From: a virus
IMG/VR virus record: IMGVR_UViG_3300045996_000948
Location: 1 to 30,663 of that record
Direction: 5' to 3' (one strand)
Length of the DNA: 30,663 bases
Shown: positions 30,353-30,663 of the stretch, in pieces
Layout of the letters: each line of letters opens with the position of its first letter
Numbering within the stretch: the first letter of the stretch is position 1
Program-made: the position numbers and the translations under genes
Notes under the pieces: model-generated
What the model was told of the DNA's origin: nothing
Seen by the model: only the letters and a program-made list of their open reading frames with translations
The model's database searches: none

Positions 30353-30663
30353 CTAGCCCAGGAGTTTCTTCACACCGCTCGTTTGTGATTCCGGAATGCG
30401 CTTCACCTTGGTCCGACTGGATGGCGTAAGGCCCAGCTCGGCGAGCGCGGACAGATATTGCCGGCGCGCCTGATTCCGCTGTGCGACCTCCGGATACGGT
30501 TTATAGTTCGTGCCGCCAGTTTGTGACGTCGCGTCATAGGAGATCGAGCCCGCATCCTCCAAAAACTTCTGACATTGCCGCAGTTGCGAATAGGCATCGC
30601 AGGCGACCACGAGGACGCCGATCTCTCCCTTGGTCAGCACGCGCGCAGGGACCAGTATTCCTG
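30353..30663 (-). CDS. Terminase small subunit, P27 family (5' truncated by the window edge)
   Basis: The frame stays open past the GTG at 30640 to the end of the window, adding G-I-L-V-P-A-R before V-L-T-K. In the P27 family this segment precedes the 'L-T-x-x-D' helix, so the GTG is internal and the gene starts outside. The visible part has VLTKGEIGVLVVACDAYSQL and the closing ALAELGLTPSSRTKVK, the most typical family mark. It recognises the packaging site together with the large subunit. Confidence 0.85.
   Translation of the reverse strand, partial: GILVPARVLTKGEIGVLVVACDAYSQLRQCQKFLEDAGSISYDATSQTGGTNYKPYPEVAQRNQARRQYLSALAELGLTPSSRTKVKRIPESQTSGVKKLLG

Noticed and set aside
30353-30640. Complete small terminase gene starting at GTG 30640
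   Set aside because: The frame is open further upstream to the window edge with family-like residues, so the start is outside.
1-30663. tRNA genes or phage attachment sites
   Set aside because: No cloverleaf or flanking direct repeat was found by eye on either strand.

Overview
This window is almost entirely the late (packaging, head, tail and lysis) half of a siphovirus-like prophage or phage with an HK97-type head. It is read on the minus strand from about 30.66 kb down to 0.77 kb. The host looks Gram-negative: there are many Sec signal peptides, lipoprotein-type N-termini and a spanin-like lipoprotein. The DNA is GC-rich by eye except the first ~0.7 kb and 27.6-28.4 kb. No integrase, repressor, replication gene or attachment site is visible, so prophage versus free phage, and the host genus, cannot be settled.

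Layout in transcription order (right to left). 30.66-28.37 kb: P27-like small terminase (cut by the window edge), large terminase and a small helix-turn-helix (HTH) protein. 28.36-27.73 kb: what looks like a self-contained unit, with a sigma70-like promoter, a ~390-nt hairpin-rich leader holding a four-codon minigene, a 47-aa gene and a strong terminator. 27.59-22.2 kb: small membrane protein, portal, prohead protease, a second small HTH protein, major capsid protein, a possible decoration protein, connector and head-tail joining genes. 22.2-15.85 kb: tail terminator-like protein, tail tube, the G/GT chaperone pair with a -1 frameshift site, tape measure and a hub-like protein. 15.85-2.67 kb: a long receptor-binding or carbohydrate-active region with a glycine-rich fibre, a beta-helix protein, lectin-like proteins, a 1221-aa glycosidase-like repeat protein, a BppU-like domain and a DxE glycosidase-like protein. 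2.67-0.77 kb: zinc ribbons, an M15-like peptidase and small membrane or lipoprotein genes that look like a lysis cassette. The first 769 bases carry two plus-strand genes facing the phage operon.

The most unusual feature is in the distal tail region. Nine genes between 14.16 and 2.67 kb begin with a Sec signal peptide or lipobox, although several have domains normally found in cytoplasmically assembled phage tails (tail-fibre N-terminus, beta-helix spike, a conserved tail-fibre family). They are interleaved with signal-less genes in one tightly overlapping operon, and several carry many cysteines. This suggests a phage-encoded secreted or surface-exposed carbohydrate-binding set, or tail parts that pass through the periplasm. 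One of these genes has an in-frame TAG inside its C-terminal fibronectin-like domain, with the reading frame intact on both sides.
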